Assembly: GCA_030430255.1 (NCBI GenBank) | Contig: JAUIGD010000002.1 | Coordinates: forward strand, 1 to 58,261 | Direction: 5' to 3' | DNA length: 58,261 nucleotides | Source of the DNA: Verrucomicrobiia bacterium | GTDB lineage: Bacteria; Verrucomicrobiota; Verrucomicrobiia; Verrucomicrobiales; DEV007 | Shown here: positions 31,201-38,916 of the stretch, one piece after another | Position numbering within the stretch: position 1 is the stretch's first letter | How the letters are laid out: each line of letters starts with the position of its first letter | The notes under the pieces: model-generated | Told to the model about the DNA's origin: nothing | Database searches by the model: none | The model's input: the letters and a program-made list of their open reading frames with translations, nothing else | Program-made: the position numbers and the translations under genes

Positions 31201-32185
31201 CGTCTCCCCCCTACCGGATGCCAACGGCACCGCGACGGCTACCGTGTCGGCTCGCGACTCCGGCGGCCTCGAAGGCAGCGCCCAACTGGCCTTCGAGATC
31301 GCGCCGGTCCCGGACGCGCCGACGGCAACCGCCCCCCCCGCAGTCGACGCGGGAGCGGCCGCGGCACCGATGGTGCTCGCGATGGCCCCCCAGTTCAGCG
31401 ATGCAGATCAGGGCGACACGCTCACCTTCACGCTCGGCGGCAACACGAATCCGGGGATCTTCGAACACCTCGCGATCGATGCCGTCACGGGCGATCTATC
31501 GATCACTTTTGCCCCCTATCTCAGCGGCGCCGCGACCGTCACGGTCCGCGCCACCGACCGCGATGGATTGAGCGCTGAGACCACCGTGGACATCTCCCTG
31601 CCCGAGATCCCCGAACCTGTATCCGCAGCGGCGCCGCCCGCCGTCAACAGGCAGACCGGACTGGTCGAGCAAGCCCTGACGATCACCAACAACGGGGCTC
31701 GGGCGATCGGCGGGTTCCGTGTGGAGATCGGTGATCTGCCCCCCGGATTGTCCTTGCACAACGGCAGCGGACAGCCGGCGGCCGGGATGTGGGAGATCGG
31801 GTACGGACGGCCGGTCGCCGCAGGCGAATCCGTCACCGTGTGGCTCGAGTACTATTCCGCCGAACGGGTCGCCGCAGGCGCTGGGAGCCTGCTCGTGGAA
31901 CAACGGCTACCAGGGGACCCCCAACCGGCGCCGGGCGCGACGCCCCCCCCTGCGGTCGATCGGGTGCTGCATCTCCCCGACGGGGCGATACTCATCGAGT
32001 TCGCGGCGGAGCCTGGCGAACGGTATCGGATCCAATATCGTGATGGCGGATCCCCCTGGCTGGAGAGCTCGGCCCCGATCCGGGCGGGGGGTTCTCGGGT
32101 CCAGTGGATCGACCGCGGACCGCCGAAGACCACCGCTCACCCGAGCGAGGTCGGAGGACGCCTCTATCGCGTCGTCCGCGAATAG
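25256..32185 (+). CDS. Giant secreted repeat protein with FN3, Ig-like and cadherin-like domains
   Basis: The 2309-residue product has a signal peptide (about 1-30, ending VPRAGA). Two long propeller-like blocks are internal duplicates: GIYYFALSRPNRIERFDL at residue 44 and GVYYFAFESPNRLERYDL at about 906, a period of about 862 residues. Three fibronectin type III domains lie at about 613-895, with D.S..E.GF.V.R and YYYRV cores. An Ig-like domain spans about 1484-1566 (YTWYRDG, DAGSYRVRVSN). A further propeller-like stretch runs about 1570-1830. Putative-Ig/cadherin-like domains with a VEAVNDAPAITGP linker cover about 1830-2130. The C-terminus ends in a beta module finishing GRLYRVVRE. Likely an adhesin or surface structural protein. 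No catalytic motif was seen. Confidence 0.87.
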   Translation: MTAFSRRIFSCHSFALFVCCLGVGVPRAGAALSDLDAKSMQYEGIYYFALSRPNRIERFDLLTDEWLSPIPLTSPPTSLWVDGSGVFVAQGAKIHLVAPEGSPLLLAEAEGVVDGLYSTADGYLVGIVGDSGSYTVISGDNPEEVHTYQRSERLTGVSIARGTNTAFANTIFVAPTDIVRIEIDPGAAGVSVTDSPLHGDTPTARRTFPFPDGLRVADDAGTVFHTADLTLSGTLGEPLVDIDFVGEDIPVVLRGGRVTAYDSVFNPTGSIDVPADAARLAVRSDDLVVFSQDGSSAHSIHVEHFPLAPLRLSTPGLPKNPVGLEFVPDEAFLDRDGTLLLLSKAHSSLFRWSIAERRYIGTIPLDGPPVSAAYAAQTHRMFFGYPDGSVTRVDLARGDQSREDPFAALEHAPLPLFAIDDQLLARSGGYHLLSANGEPVATTPETGGDIPYGWSEATRTLFEGPELRARLIDGEDAIGNQLPGGDPDRRRLTKPLSVSPTGLRLVCEHGLYDAHSLYSLAPLPPGYASAFWSGDNEFVMARTEDGLTVVETYAGPPLERTRTATFDGTPVGIFDNGDNGVLVSVAGGIPRITEFDKRSLSPLFASPAPPARPGGLGIGGRGHQWIEVTWDDRSDSAVGFAVEHRSVGAAAWTRSTVVLGETHSRVEGLPAGTELEFRVLAINAEGESAPSDILATKTLDHPDSPPGMAEAVFAERVFIDLVQIAWRDGADGETGYRVFKTTDPALPLSSWQTFDLPADSTRFSDGEVVADEGYYYRVAVVAGARAGDLSPLLGVGTPREAYGASSPRLTLEATAPDTVLLTWEDRSLNEDGFIVTRSTSPDVGGAGVEIGRLGFNETRFTDIGLEPDTQYYYRVSPYNALGTSSGGNSEITTPRTFTGLSAKGDGVYYFAFESPNRLERYDLAGGEWLEPWPLWGAPSALTANAHGLFVGRVGSVVEVLEGGAERHVLDFGARFQFRSVHEILVMGGGLVVARTPDGFVTGLLDGRPRVDGFGTFRSARGIVAPPGRNRFFGVEESGAGARVGWYELYADGRRGTGFMSTHFAGHTASDEAYMYPDGSRFITSNGAVFGTGDVEEIEIEAELGAVLDVDFVGGDIPIVLKEGSVEAYDQRHAMTGRIAVDPAAARIAVWGQELVTFHGDAAAESGIRVGRLAAADLNLAPPTDLDQPIDLKLTIDQMFVGHDGTALLYSSAYGRLFRWRHGEGFLPSIPLRGYLDDISYSPELNQLYMLSRGDGCYAIDLDHPEVGERLFADLPVRVIGIEAAGEHLLAQWNDETGIRIYDVNGMLTGARGGEASQLQLVWRPATRTFVRFGTGASYGSLVSFGIGADGSIGPDEAGPTLPVAPRYPLRTQPDGDGIAVGSGTVFGGGSPRPIGELRRIVDDITWLGDQPLTAEAIDDGGTTKLTLLDEYLHSAGAGAVEGAFVGMGSIPGGRALAVTSGDDGLRFLVLGPGFAVENGVLSGLPPEIVRQPTGGQVPWGEPLVLRADIAGSGDLHYTWYRDGVTVGTGSQFSVPSARFEDAGSYRVRVSNSLGQVTTGTFEVVVGRSTSPAFQPGNLLVSGGSSILEYTADGELVQSVPIPHPDFATAGAKGIAVDHFGRVWLLDDIRSSHVYLSVFTPEAGQWEHHATPSPVRLGSLAIIGDTIYTATAAHDLRTGALLGDWQPASPAAGISAGHDGRLYARDDTRVIELDPATGAVRRSVELGDRVEALAADAAGAFFIARQGVLHHLSPAGDPLDSLDFNPLFDTGNPFDPNSMGALGTIALSRSGELALPTSRSWVLRGGTPFGAPSRFRAGGRDYAAWVPHFVTFDTEPPPGIHREDTPFRYTVRFVTTGGDPPLTLAAELPEWLSFTPHGDGTATVAGTPATDAEAGQHVVALTASAPGAPPSEQRFLIEVEAVNDAPAITGPTAFTLAEDQEPVSIELSALFADEEDGLLAFALADTDGGAGRAGFAIEGTRLTVSPLPDANGTATATVSARDSGGLEGSAQLAFEIAPVPDAPTATAPPAVDAGAAAAPMVLAMAPQFSDADQGDTLTFTLGGNTNPGIFEHLAIDAVTGDLSITFAPYLSGAATVTVRATDRDGLSAETTVDISLPEIPEPVSAAAPPAVNRQTGLVEQALTITNNGARAIGGFRVEIGDLPPGLSLHNGSGQPAAGMWEIGYGRPVAAGESVTVWLEYYSAERVAAGAGSLLVEQRLPGDPQPAPGATPPPAVDRVLHLPDGAILIEFAAEPGERYRIQYRDGGSPWLESSAPIRAGGSRVQWIDRGPPKTTAHPSEVGGRLYRVVRE

Positions 32186-32350
32186 TGCCCCCACCCCATC
32201 AACGGCAGCCGAATGCACCGCACCACATCGAACCCGAACCGGCCTACCGCGCTCCAGCGAGCCGCCAGAACCGGCGCGCCGATCTGTTCTGCGCGGCGAC
32301 CGGCGTCCGCCACAGACACCACCGCCGGCAGTGTCTCCAACCCACGGCCC

Positions 32351-33517
32351 ATGGTAGGTGCTCGGTTCGGGATCGCCTCGCTCCTCGCCGCCGCATTGGC
32401 AACTTGCACTGCGGCCGCCGAGGTCGGCGGCATCAGCGCCGCGCAGGCGGCCGAGTACGATCTCGACCCCGACTTCTTCAAGAAGGGATTGATGGTCCAG
32501 GACATCCTGATCGCCACCTCCGCCACCGTCTCCGACCATGCGATCCTCGAGTCGGCCTACCTCTTCGACCATATGATGCGGTCGATCGACGGACCGGTCG
32601 CCGCGCGGATCCGCGACAAGAAGGTGCTGTGTATCTTGGTCGGACACAGCGCGTTGACCTCCGACATCCCGCAGTTCGCCACCGACAAGACCGGCGAGGA
32701 ACTCGACTTCTACAACTGGCGCCAGCGCGGGTTCCTGACCCGGGTCAAAGGCCGCCAAGTCGTGCTCTTCGCCGAGGAGGATGTGTTGGAGTACGAGGGC
32801 GGGATGCAGCTCGAGAGCATCCTGATCCACGAGTTCGGACACGTCATCCACGGCGCCGGGTTCGACGACGACCAGCAGAGACGCCTCACCGAAGCCTTCG
32901 GCAAGGCCAAGGCGCGCAGCATCTGGAACGACGGCCGCGCGGCGCAGCGATTCCGGCGCGTCCGCGGCGAGGAGCCGGTGCGCCTGCTGGACGCGCTGGC
33001 CGAGTCGTTCCCCGACCAGCCGCGCGAGCTGTTGGCGAAGTGCCTCGACGCCGGCGACATCCTCGTCAACGGCGGGCCGGCCGACGCGGCGGTGCAGGTG
33101 ACCGGCGACGACAAGATCCTGATCCAGTTCGGCGGCAAGAAGGGCTGCTACGCGGGGCGCAACCGCGCGGAATACTGGGCCGAGGGGGTGCAGTGTTGGT
33201 ACGACACCAACCGGACGATGGACCACGACCACAACCACATCCACACGCGGGAGGGCCTGCGCGCCTACGACCCGGGCCTGGCGGCGCTCTGCGAAGAGGT
33301 GCTGGGCGACAAACCGTGGCGCTTCGTCTCGCCGCGCCAGCGCGCCGGCGCCGCACACCTCGCCGGCTACGACCCGGCGGCCGCACCGGAGGTGATCGAC
33401 CCCGAACACATCCGCGAGGCCGCGCTCGACTACTACGACGAGTACTGGTCGACCTACTGGGACCGGTTGCGGACGAAACACGGCTTCGGGCCGACGCCTT
33501 TGGAGGAAGGAGGATGA
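32351..33517 (+). CDS. Secreted zinc-peptidase-like protein (HEFGH)
   Basis: The 388-residue product starts at ATG 32351, giving a signal peptide (MVGARFGIASLLAAALATCT). Upstream in-frame starts produce a poor, Arg-rich N-terminus. HEFGH at residues 160-164 is a gluzincin-type zinc motif. Downstream NRAEYWAEGVQCWYD (about 273-287) supplies a Glu and resembles the second motif of lethal-factor/Pro-Pro endopeptidase-like (M34) proteins found in Planctomycetes and Verrucomicrobia. MDHDHNHIHTREGL follows. It is probably an extracellular or periplasmic peptidase. It overlaps the following phosphoesterase gene by ATGA, so they form an operon. The substrate is unknown. Confidence 0.78.
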   Translation: MVGARFGIASLLAAALATCTAAAEVGGISAAQAAEYDLDPDFFKKGLMVQDILIATSATVSDHAILESAYLFDHMMRSIDGPVAARIRDKKVLCILVGHSALTSDIPQFATDKTGEELDFYNWRQRGFLTRVKGRQVVLFAEEDVLEYEGGMQLESILIHEFGHVIHGAGFDDDQQRRLTEAFGKAKARSIWNDGRAAQRFRRVRGEEPVRLLDALAESFPDQPRELLAKCLDAGDILVNGGPADAAVQVTGDDKILIQFGGKKGCYAGRNRAEYWAEGVQCWYDTNRTMDHDHNHIHTREGLRAYDPGLAALCEEVLGDKPWRFVSPRQRAGAAHLAGYDPAAAPEVIDPEHIREAALDYYDEYWSTYWDRLRTKHGFGPTPLEEGG

Positions 33518-35196
33518 ACCCACCGGGACCCTCGAGGATGGCGGGGGCCGCGACCGCCATCGCGGCCTTGGCCGCCCCCTCCGCCGCGGCCGGGGCGGAG
33601 GGGGCCGGCGCCCTGGAGCTCCCGTTCGTCGAGGGCAGCACGACCGTGGCCGTATTGCCCGACACCCAGTATTACTCGCAGCGCTTCCATCAGCATTTCG
33701 AGGCACAGACGCGCTGGATCGCCGACCACCACCGCGCGCGCAACATCGCCTACACCCTGCACCTCGGCGACATCGTCCAAAACGACGCCCGGCCCGAGTG
33801 GGAGGTGGCGAGACGCTGCATGGGGATGCTCGACGGCAAGGTCCCCTACCTGCTCGTCCCGGGCAACCACGACTACAGCGGCGGCACCCGCACCACCCGG
33901 CTGAGCGCGTATTTCCCGGTCGCCGAGTTCGAGGCCTGGCCGAGCTTCGGCGGAGTCTTCGAAGCGGGGAAGCTCGACAACTCCTACCACCTGTTCCGCA
34001 TTCTCGGCCGAGACTGGATCGCCCTCGGGCTGGAGTACGGCCCGCGGCAGAAGACGATGGCCTGGGCGAACGATGTGCTGGCCGAACACCGCGACCGCCG
34101 CGCGATCATCGTCACCCACGGCTACCTCTTCTACGACAACCAGCGCTACGACCACCGCCGGGGGAAACAGCGGGCGACCCCCCACCTCTACGCCGGCGAC
34201 GGCGCCGACGGCGAGCAGCTTTGGAACGCCGTCGCCCGCCGGCACCCGAACGTGATGATCGTCATCTGCGGCCACGTGCGCACCGGCGGCCTCGGCTACC
34301 GCGCCAGCGAGGGCGACTACGGCAACACCGTGCACGAGATGATGGCCAACTACCAGAGGCTGCCCGCGGGCGGCCTCGGTTACATGCGGCTGCTGGAGTT
34401 CCAACCCGACCGCGAAACCGTCCGGGTGCGGACCTTCTCGCCATCGGTGAACAAGTCGCGCGACAGCGAGCTCGAGGACTTCGCCTTCACGCTGCAAGGC
34501 CCGACGCGCACCGCGCCGCGGCGCACACCGCCCGACCTCGCCCCCCTGCGGGCCGCACCCGTGCATCGCTACTCCTTCGGCGGCCTCGGCGGTGACGGCG
34601 CGGTGATCGGCGACCTCGCGGGCGGGGCTGACGGCACGCTCCGGGCAGCGGACGGATCGGCGCGCCTGGACGGCGATGGCCGCCTGGTGATCGACCGGTC
34701 CGCCGCGGCCGGCTACGTCGAGCTCCCCGCCGTGCTGGTCGGAGGTCGCCGGGCGGTGTCGATGGAGTTCTGGCTCACCCCGACCGCCGACGCCTACGAC
34801 TGGAATGCCCCGGTCTACTTCGGCGACCGCGACGACGCGTTCTACTACACCTTCCGCACCCTCACCAAACACCGCGCCGAACTCATTGACGACCGGCACA
34901 ACGAGGACATCCAGAGGACCGTGCCCGCCGAGGCCGGCCGCCCGCTCCACGTGGTCATGACCTACGATCAAGGGGCGGCCGGGGGGGCGCCGGAGATCGC
35001 CTCCTACGTCGACGGCGAGCAGAACGGGCGCATGGCGACCGCGATCGAACTGTCGGGGCTCGACCTGAGGGACGCCCGGATCGGCCCCTTCGCCGGCATC
35101 TACGACGAGCTCCGATTTTACGACTACGCGCTGACGCCGGAGGAAGTGCGGAACAACTTCCGCCACGGACCGGACCGCATCGAGGTCGCCGAGTAG
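33514..35196 (+). CDS. Secreted calcineurin-like phosphoesterase with C-terminal LamG domain
   Basis: The 560-residue product starts at the ATG overlapping the previous stop; a strong GGAGGAAGGAGG stretch precedes it. A signal peptide spans about 1-25. The metallophosphoesterase motifs come in order: VLPDTQYYS, LHLGDIVQND, VPGNHDY, IIVTHGYLF, VICGHVRTGG (about residues 45-255). A LamG-like domain occupies about 345-555 (VELPAVLVGGRRAVSMEFWL, YVDGEQNG, YDELRFYDYALTPEEV). It probably hydrolyses phosphoesters outside the cytoplasm while the LamG domain binds a surface ligand. It converges on the next gene. Confidence 0.88.
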   Translation: MNPPGPSRMAGAATAIAALAAPSAAAGAEGAGALELPFVEGSTTVAVLPDTQYYSQRFHQHFEAQTRWIADHHRARNIAYTLHLGDIVQNDARPEWEVARRCMGMLDGKVPYLLVPGNHDYSGGTRTTRLSAYFPVAEFEAWPSFGGVFEAGKLDNSYHLFRILGRDWIALGLEYGPRQKTMAWANDVLAEHRDRRAIIVTHGYLFYDNQRYDHRRGKQRATPHLYAGDGADGEQLWNAVARRHPNVMIVICGHVRTGGLGYRASEGDYGNTVHEMMANYQRLPAGGLGYMRLLEFQPDRETVRVRTFSPSVNKSRDSELEDFAFTLQGPTRTAPRRTPPDLAPLRAAPVHRYSFGGLGGDGAVIGDLAGGADGTLRAADGSARLDGDGRLVIDRSAAAGYVELPAVLVGGRRAVSMEFWLTPTADAYDWNAPVYFGDRDDAFYYTFRTLTKHRAELIDDRHNEDIQRTVPAEAGRPLHVVMTYDQGAAGGAPEIASYVDGEQNGRMATAIELSGLDLRDARIGPFAGIYDELRFYDYALTPEEVRNNFRHGPDRIEVAE

Positions 35197-35238
35197 TTGC
35201 GGGATCGCGAAACAGGCTCTGGCGCCCCCCTTCGGCAC

Positions 35239-35256
35239 ACCCGATCCCCCTCGGGT
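35239..35256. terminator. Possible bidirectional terminator hairpin
   Basis: ACCCGA, a 6-nt loop, TCGGGT lies between two convergent genes and overlaps the stop codon of the minus-strand gene by one base. The stem is only 6 bp and there is no T-tract, so this is tentative. Confidence 0.3.
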
Positions 35257-36233
35257 CAAGGGTCGGCGATCCTCTCCCGCTGTTCGGCGGGGTAGAGTTC
35301 GCGTGCGACCTCCCACAACGCCTCGGCCTTCGCCCAGCCCGCCCGGTCGCCCTCCACGAACACCCACTGGTTCCAGCCATCCGCCCCCTTGATCATCACC
35401 TCGATGAGCTTGCCCTCCTTGACCAGCCTGCCGTCGTCCAGCGGGGCGGAGACCGCCGAACGCGGATAGCGGTACGCGGTCGTCGCCGTTTTGATCGCCT
35501 CGAACAACGGGCGGATGTGTTTCGGCTCGGGCTCCGCGCGCAGCGAATCGCCGGTGCGCGGGGACCAGCTCGTATCGAACGAAATCTCCCCATCGTCGGC
35601 CCGGCGCCATTCGAAGTTGAGGTTCTCGTAATGGGTCTCCTCCATCGAGATGTAGGTGACCATGGCCTCGAGCGCGAGGTACTCGGCGATCGGCCCCATG
35701 CCGCCCCGATCGCCACCGCCGCCCTCGAGCCGGGCGAGATCCGGCAGGTCGCCGCGATCCTCCTCCGGCAGCGCCCGGCGGAACTCCTCCCACAAACCGA
35801 GCGCGCGGTTCCAATGCCCCGGGCTGCGGGCGGGGAAGGTCAGCAAGATCTGACACACGGGGGAGCCGAGCTCGATCGTCAGGCACTCGCCCTCCCCGCC
35901 GCGCTCCCCGCGGGAAGGAGGCAGACCGTATCCGGTCACCGCCTTGGCCAGGGCCCGGAACAAGTCGTCGCGACCCCTCTCATCGATCACCACCGGCTCG
36001 GGGTCGTCTCCGCCGCCGCCGGGATCCAGCGTGAGCGCGACGTCTTTCAAATCGACACCCCGATCCGGCATGCCCCAAGTACATGAGACCCGCGCGGATT
36101 CGTCCCCGCCGCCGTGGTGGGAGATGGCGAACTCGAACCGGGGGTAGCTCGAAAGCGCGTCCAGCTCCACGGCGCCGATCGAGGGCGGCAAGAGGGCGGC
36201 CAGGGGCGCGAAGAATGTCGGGAACCATCTCAT
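35256..36233 (-). CDS. Exported hypothetical protein made of two duplicated domains
   Basis: I do not recognise the family. The 325-residue product has a signal peptide from the ATG at 36233 (MRWFPTFFAPLAALLPPSIGA). An alternative GTG at 36284 overlaps the tyrS stop (GTGA) but gives a less signal-like N-terminus. Two halves are related: LFRALAKAVTGYGLPPS ... CLTIELGSPVCQILLTFP ... LWEEFRRALPEEDRGDLPD, and LFEAIKTATTAYRYPRS ... KLIEVMIKGADGWNQWVFV ... LWEVARELYPAEQRERIAD. It lies 47 bp downstream of tyrS on the same strand and may be cotranscribed. The role is unknown. Confidence 0.65.
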   Translation of the reverse strand: MRWFPTFFAPLAALLPPSIGAVELDALSSYPRFEFAISHHGGGDESARVSCTWGMPDRGVDLKDVALTLDPGGGGDDPEPVVIDERGRDDLFRALAKAVTGYGLPPSRGERGGEGECLTIELGSPVCQILLTFPARSPGHWNRALGLWEEFRRALPEEDRGDLPDLARLEGGGGDRGGMGPIAEYLALEAMVTYISMEETHYENLNFEWRRADDGEISFDTSWSPRTGDSLRAEPEPKHIRPLFEAIKTATTAYRYPRSAVSAPLDDGRLVKEGKLIEVMIKGADGWNQWVFVEGDRAGWAKAEALWEVARELYPAEQRERIADP

Positions 36234-36280
36234 CACTGCAGAGTTCGGAATGTTGGGAGATCGGGGGACGCGGCGCCAGC

Positions 36281-37447
36281 TCACCGCAGCCGCACGCTGC
36301 GCTTCTTGTCGAGGCGCAGCACCTTGCCGGCGACATCGGCGGGGAGTTTGGCTCTGACGTCGGTGATCTTCTCACCGTCGAGCTGGACCCCCCCCTGCTC
36401 CACCAGCCGGCGCACCTCGCCGTTGCTGCGCTTCGCCGCGTGGCCGCGCTGGAAGGCGAGCGCCACGGCGGCGATGATCCGCCGCTCATCGCCCAGCTCG
36501 ACCTCCGGCCAATCGGCATCGCCTCCGCCCGCCGCGCGCTTCTCGTATTCGTCGGCCGCCGCCGCTGCGGCGTCGGCGCCGTGGAAGCGTTCGACCAGAG
36601 CCGCGGCGAGCGCCTTCTTGGCATCGCGGGGCGGGAGCGCTTGGTCCTGGTCGCGCCCCAGCAACAGCGAGCACCAGCGCGGCATGAGGGCGTCGGGGAT
36701 GCCCATGGTCTTGACGAAGGTCTCGGCCGGCGGGTCGTCGACACCGACGTAGTTGCCGTAGCTCTTCGACATCTTCTTGACGCCGTCCGTCCCCTCTAAC
36801 AAAGGCATGCACATCACCACCTGCGGCTCCATGCCCTCGCCCTTCTGCATGTCGCGGCCGACGAGGATGTTGAACAGCTGGTCGGTGCCGCCGAGCTCGA
36901 CGTCGGCGCGCACCTCGACGGAGTCCCAGCCCTGGAGGATCGGGTACTGCAGCTCGTGCAGGCGCACCTCCTTGCCCCCGTCGACGCGGTTCCTGAAGTC
37001 CTCGCGCTGCAGCATCTGTTGCATCGTCACGCGCGCGTTCAGCTTCAGGACGTCCTCGTAGCGCATCTCGCGGAACCAGTCGCCGTTGTAGACGATCTCC
37101 GTCTGCGAGCGGTCGAGCACTTTGAAGGCTTGGTCGGTGTAGGTTTTGGCGTTGGCCAAGACCTCGTCGCGCGTGAGCGGCGGGCGCGTGCTGGAGCGCC
37201 CGGTCGGGTCGCCGACGGTGGCGGTGAAATCGCCGATGATGAGCACCGCCTGGTGGCCCATGAGCTGGAACTGGCGGAGCTTCTCCAGCACGACGGTGTG
37301 GCCGAGGTGGATGTCAGGCGCCGTCGGGTCGACGCCGAGCTTGGCGCGCAGCGGTTGCCCCTTCTCGATCTTCTTCAGCAGTTCGTCGGCGCTGAGCACC
37401 TTGGCGGTGCCGCGCAGGAGGGAGTCGACTTGTTGTTGCGGGGTCAA
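36281..37447 (-). CDS. tyrS: Tyrosyl-tRNA synthetase
   Basis: The 388-residue product charges tRNA-Tyr in the cytoplasm. Class I signatures are present: HLGH at 47-50 and KMSKS at 225-229, with the Tyr-binding ELGGTDQLFN stretch at 184-193. The C-terminal ~60 residues are an S4-like RNA-binding domain (RRLVEQGGVQLDGEKITD). The start is a TTG codon with no Shine-Dalgarno sequence; no later ATG would keep the N-terminal helix. Length is normal for the HLGH-type bacterial enzyme. Confidence 0.95.
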   Translation of the reverse strand: MTPQQQVDSLLRGTAKVLSADELLKKIEKGQPLRAKLGVDPTAPDIHLGHTVVLEKLRQFQLMGHQAVLIIGDFTATVGDPTGRSSTRPPLTRDEVLANAKTYTDQAFKVLDRSQTEIVYNGDWFREMRYEDVLKLNARVTMQQMLQREDFRNRVDGGKEVRLHELQYPILQGWDSVEVRADVELGGTDQLFNILVGRDMQKGEGMEPQVVMCMPLLEGTDGVKKMSKSYGNYVGVDDPPAETFVKTMGIPDALMPRWCSLLLGRDQDQALPPRDAKKALAAALVERFHGADAAAAAADEYEKRAAGGGDADWPEVELGDERRIIAAVALAFQRGHAAKRSNGEVRRLVEQGGVQLDGEKITDVRAKLPADVAGKVLRLDKKRSVRLR

Positions 37448-37553
37448 GGGAGGGCGGGTTGGGCTTCGTGGAGATCGCTCGGTAAGGCGATGGCAAAGGG
37501 TGGTCGGCTGCGCGCGGCGGTCAAGGCTGGCTTGCCGGCGGGCCGGCCCGCCC

Positions 37554-37597
37554 GGCGGCGGGGCGCCGCCGGCACGATCATCGGCGGGACGCCGGTG
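37554..37597. repeat. GGA-loop double hairpin repeat, copy 1
   Basis: Two adjacent hairpins: GGCGGCG-GGG-CGCCGCC (37554-37570), 8 nt, then CATCGGCG-GGA-CGCCGGTG (37579-37597, one T-G wobble). It lies in the gap between tyrS and the flavoprotein gene and matches a copy at 40782-40825. Looks like a REP-type palindromic element. Confidence 0.7.
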
Positions 37598-37604
37598 CCA
37601 CGGG

Positions 37605-38909
37605 TCACGGCTTCACCCGCGGCGAAAAGCGGTCCGGCGCGAGCTGGGCGAGGCCGATCTCCGGCGCCTCGCCGCACAGCAGCTGGGCGATGAGCTGGCC
37701 GGTGACCGGCGCGAGGCTCAAGCCCATCATCGAATGGCCGGTGGCGAGGAACAGGTTGTCGGCGATCGAGGGGGCGGGACCGAGGTAGGGGAGGCCGTCG
37801 GGCGAACAGGGGCGCAGGCCGGCCCAGCGGCGCAGCCCGGCGAAATGACCGGCCTCGAAACGCGGGAGATAGCGCGGCACCGAGGCGATGATGCCCTCGA
37901 CGCGGCGCTCGTTCACCCGCAGGTCGTTGCGGCCGATCTCCATGGTGCCGGCGAGGCGCAGCCCGCCGCCGGCGACCGGCGTCACGGCGACGCGCGCCTC
38001 GGTCAGGATCGAGCACAGCCGCGGCCGCTGCACCGGTTCGGGCACCGTCATCGAATAGCCCTTCCCGGCCTGCATCGGCAGGCGCAGGCCGAGGCCGCGC
38101 GCCAGCTCCGGCGTCCATGCGCCGCCCGCCAACACGAACTGGTCGGCGCGCAGCTCCGCCCCCCCCGCGCCGGCCAGCGTTGCCGCCCGGATCGTGCGGC
38201 CCTCCCTCACGAAGCCTCGCACCTCGACCCCGTGGCTGATCTCGCCCCCCATGCGCAGCACCTCGCCGCGCAGGCGATCGAGGAAACGTCCCGGGTCCAT
38301 GTGGCAGTCCTGTTTGAACCAGACGCCGCCCGCGGCGGCCATGTCGATGTCCGGGTCGATCGCCGCCAGCCGTGCGGCGTCGCAGACCTCCACGTCGAGA
38401 CCCAGCGCCGCCGCATCCCCGGCGAGGTGCGCCTCGGCATCGAGCGCCTTTTGCCCGGCACAGAGCATCACCAGCCCGCGCTGCACCAGCCCGTAGCCAC
38501 CCTCGCCTTCGAGCTCGGCGAACAGCGCGCGGCTGCGCAGGTTGAGGTCGCGCAGCAGCTCGCGCGAGGCTTCGACGTGGCGCCGGTTCGCGTGGCGCCA
38601 GAACAGCAGGCCCCAACGCAGCAGGTCGCGGCTCGGGCGCAGGCGGATGGCGAAGGGGCTGCGCGGGTTCAACATCCACCGCAGGCCCAGCGACACCATC
38701 CCCGGGGCGGCGAGCGGCACGAAGTGGCTCGGCACCACCATCCCCGCGTTCTCCGTGCAGCAGTGCCCGTCCCCCTCGGGCCCGCGCTCCAACAAGGTCA
38801 CGCGCTTCCCCGCCCGCAGCGCGTAATAAGCGGCGCAAAGGCCGATCACCCCGCCCCCGACGACGGCGACGTGCAGCGGCTCGTTCGGGATCGGGCTCCG
38901 TGCTGCCAA
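37605..38909 (-). CDS. FAD-dependent D-amino-acid dehydrogenase-like oxidoreductase
   Basis: The 434-residue product belongs to the DAO/DadA superfamily, which oxidatively deaminates amino acids. The Rossmann FAD motif VVGGGVIGLCAAYYALRAGK lies at about 16-35. Conserved DadA-like elements follow: the acidic residue closing the fold (TLLERG), VPSHF, FKQDCHMDPGRFL and the C-terminal LFLATGHSMMGLSLAPVTGQL. The start appears to be TTG, 7 bp downstream of the PEPCK stop, so the two are probably one operon: amino-acid catabolism feeding gluconeogenesis (inference). The exact substrate is not determinable. Confidence 0.82.
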   Translation of the reverse strand: MAARSPIPNEPLHVAVVGGGVIGLCAAYYALRAGKRVTLLERGPEGDGHCCTENAGMVVPSHFVPLAAPGMVSLGLRWMLNPRSPFAIRLRPSRDLLRWGLLFWRHANRRHVEASRELLRDLNLRSRALFAELEGEGGYGLVQRGLVMLCAGQKALDAEAHLAGDAAALGLDVEVCDAARLAAIDPDIDMAAAGGVWFKQDCHMDPGRFLDRLRGEVLRMGGEISHGVEVRGFVREGRTIRAATLAGAGGAELRADQFVLAGGAWTPELARGLGLRLPMQAGKGYSMTVPEPVQRPRLCSILTEARVAVTPVAGGGLRLAGTMEIGRNDLRVNERRVEGIIASVPRYLPRFEAGHFAGLRRWAGLRPCSPDGLPYLGPAPSIADNLFLATGHSMMGLSLAPVTGQLIAQLLCGEAPEIGLAQLAPDRFSPRVKP

Positions 38910-38916
38910 GGGTCGG

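Noticed and set aside
32104-33513. Upstream extension of the phosphoesterase frame
   Set aside because: Out-of-frame shadow of the HEFGH gene, Arg/Pro-rich. The true start has a strong ribosome-binding site and a signal peptide.
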